7,151 bases of DNA from JBGSLA01 sp965602785 (GTDB lineage: Bacteria > Desulfobacterota > Desulfobaccia > Desulfobaccales > 0-14-0-80-60-11): contig CBFDAH010000156.1 in assembly GCA_965602785.1 (NCBI GenBank), positions 1-7,151 of the forward strand, read 5' to 3'. Within the stretch, counting starts at the first letter, position 1. Every line of letters starts with the position of its first letter. The notes under the pieces are model-generated. The model saw only the letters and a program-made list of their open reading frames with translations, was not told the origin of the DNA and did not search any database. The position numbers were made by a program, and so were the translations under genes. Positions 6,264-7,151 of the stretch are shown here, piece after piece.

Positions 6264-6285
6264 ACAACAACCAGCGTTTTCCCTG

Positions 6286-6292
6286 AGAAGGA
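6286..6292 (+). promoter_or_regulatory. Ribosome binding site of murI
   Basis: AGAAGGA lies seven bases before ATG 6300. It is the clearest Shine-Dalgarno sequence in the window and fixes the murI start. The 36-base gap after the cyclase stop codon has no room for a separate promoter apart from one inside the cyclase gene. Confidence 0.75.
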
Positions 6293-6299
6293 TTGTTCC

Positions 6300-7103
6300 A
6301 TGATCGGCGTCTTTGACTCGGGCTTCGGAGGCCTGGTGGTGTTGCGGGAGTTTTTAACGGTGCTCCCCCAATACGACTACCTCTACCTTGGGGACAACGC
6401 CCGCATTCCTTATGGCACCCGCTCTGACCGGGTGGTTATCCGCTTCACCGAGCAGGCGGTGGATTACCTCTTCCGTCAGGGCTGCCAGCTCATCATTCTG
6501 GCCTGCCATACCGCCTCCGCCAAAGCCCTGCGCACCATTCAGCAGCTCTACCTCTCGGTCCATTACCCGGAGCGCCGAGTGTTGGGGGTGCTCATCCCCA
6601 CGGTGGAAGAGGCCATGGCACGGTCCCCCAAAAAACGCATCGGGGTCATCGGCACCGAGGGCACGGTGCTCTCCCGCTCCTTTGAATTGGAGCTCCATAA
6701 ACTGAATCCGGAAGCCCAGGTCTTTCAGCAGGCCTGCCCCCTTCTCGTCCCTCTCATCGAGGAAGGCGAGCAGGACTGGGAGGGCACCGCCATGATCCTC
6801 AGGCGCTATCTGGCGCCCCTGCAAACTGCGGCGGTGGACAGCCTCATCCTGGGCTGCACCCACTACTCCATTCTCAAGGATAACATCGGCGCGGTCATGG
6901 GGGACGGCATCCGCCTCATCTGCTCCGGCCAGGTCACCGCGGCCAAGCTGGTGGACTACCTGAAACGCCACCGGGAAATTGAATCCCGCCTCAGCCGTGG
7001 GGGGACCCGCCACTACCTCAGCACCGACCTCACCCCCCGCTTCCAACACCTGGCCAGCCTCTTCATGGGCCACCCCCTGGACTCGGAATTGGTGGAGTTG
7101 TAG
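6300..7103 (+). CDS. murI: Glutamate racemase
   Basis: MurI interconverts L- and D-glutamate in the cytoplasm, supplying D-glutamate for the peptidoglycan precursor. The 267-residue length is normal. Family motifs are FDSGFGGL (5-12, with the conserved Asp6-Ser7), GDNARIPYG (31-39), the first catalytic cysteine in ACHTAS (Cys69), GTEGTV (118-123) and the second catalytic cysteine with its neighbours in LGCTHY (Cys186, Thr187, His188). The usual first-cysteine motif is C-N-T; here it is C-H-T (His70). The later DSG motif reads CSG (208-210). Both catalytic cysteines are kept, so activity is expected. The start has a strong ribosome binding site. It follows the cyclase gene by 36 bases and is probably co-transcribed. 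An aspartate racemase is less likely, given the overall MurI motif set. Confidence 0.95.
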   Translation: MIGVFDSGFGGLVVLREFLTVLPQYDYLYLGDNARIPYGTRSDRVVIRFTEQAVDYLFRQGCQLIILACHTASAKALRTIQQLYLSVHYPERRVLGVLIPTVEEAMARSPKKRIGVIGTEGTVLSRSFELELHKLNPEAQVFQQACPLLVPLIEEGEQDWEGTAMILRRYLAPLQTAAVDSLILGCTHYSILKDNIGAVMGDGIRLICSGQVTAAKLVDYLKRHREIESRLSRGGTRHYLSTDLTPRFQHLASLFMGHPLDSELVEL

Positions 7104-7106
7104 GAG

Positions 7107-7151
7107 CTTATGTGGGGGGAGGGCCAGGGACCTGAGGTCCCTGCCCTCCCC
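7107..7151 (+). repeat. GC-rich palindromic repeat element, copy B (cut by window end)
   Basis: This begins with the same 16 bases as copy A (7107-7122 equals 2703-2718). The inner arms CAGGGACCT (7125-7133) and AGGTCCCTG (7135-7143) are perfect complements around one base. The outer arms GGGG-A-GGG (7116-7123) and CCC-T-CCCC (7144-7151) also pair, with C7124 bulged. The right arm runs off the window. Compared with copy A, two inner positions differ and both partner bases change to keep pairing. It starts four bases after the murI stop codon; no T-tract is visible, so a terminator role is possible but unproven. Confidence 0.8.

Noticed and set aside
6354..7073. Minus-strand open frame of about 239 codons opposite murI
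   Set aside because: murI motifs on the plus strand are unambiguous, and this frame is a GC-driven shadow.

Overview
The window is a GC-rich (roughly 60 percent by eye), densely coded piece of bacterial chromosome. Its genes are a housekeeping and accessory mix: rimI (3' end only), a PflA/AmrS-like radical SAM protein, ruvB, a two-gene ABC exporter, a membrane-bound class III nucleotide cyclase and murI. The style of these proteins suggests a deltaproteobacterial (Desulfobacterota-like) genome, perhaps near Desulfobacca or the Syntrophobacterales. That placement is an impression from protein style, not a search result. No phage, insertion sequence, CRISPR, tRNA or rRNA was found.

Layout. Positions 1-100 hold the end of rimI on the plus strand. 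A 203-base convergent intergenic region follows (101-303), with two small hairpins. The minus strand then carries the radical SAM gene (304-1407) and, upstream of it, ruvB (1603-2628), separated by a 195-base leader-like spacer. A divergent region (2629-2765) separates ruvB from a plus-strand block: ABC ATPase (2766-3704), its permease (3688-4482, overlapping by 17 bases), the cyclase (4569-6263) and murI (6300-7103). The window ends inside a palindromic repeat just after murI.

How the genes relate. The ATPase and permease almost certainly form one exporter. The cyclase and murI follow in the same direction with gaps of 86 and 36 bases, so one transcript is plausible, although no functional link between exporter, cyclase and racemase is evident. 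RuvB is the Holliday-junction motor; ruvA and ruvC are not in the window.

Most interesting signals. (1) Two copies of a long GC-rich palindromic element lie at 2703-2754 and 7107-7151. They share a 16-base identical left flank, and their inner arms differ by paired changes that preserve base pairing. (2) The cyclase keeps the metal and transition-state residues, but both purine-specificity positions are non-canonical. (3) The leader of the radical SAM gene holds mutually exclusive pairings, one of which would cover its ribosome binding site. (4) The radical SAM protein carries many extra cysteines and an N-terminal zinc-ribbon-like segment. (5) MurI has CHT in place of the usual CNT around its first catalytic cysteine. 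Nothing here clearly amounts to a new multi-gene system.
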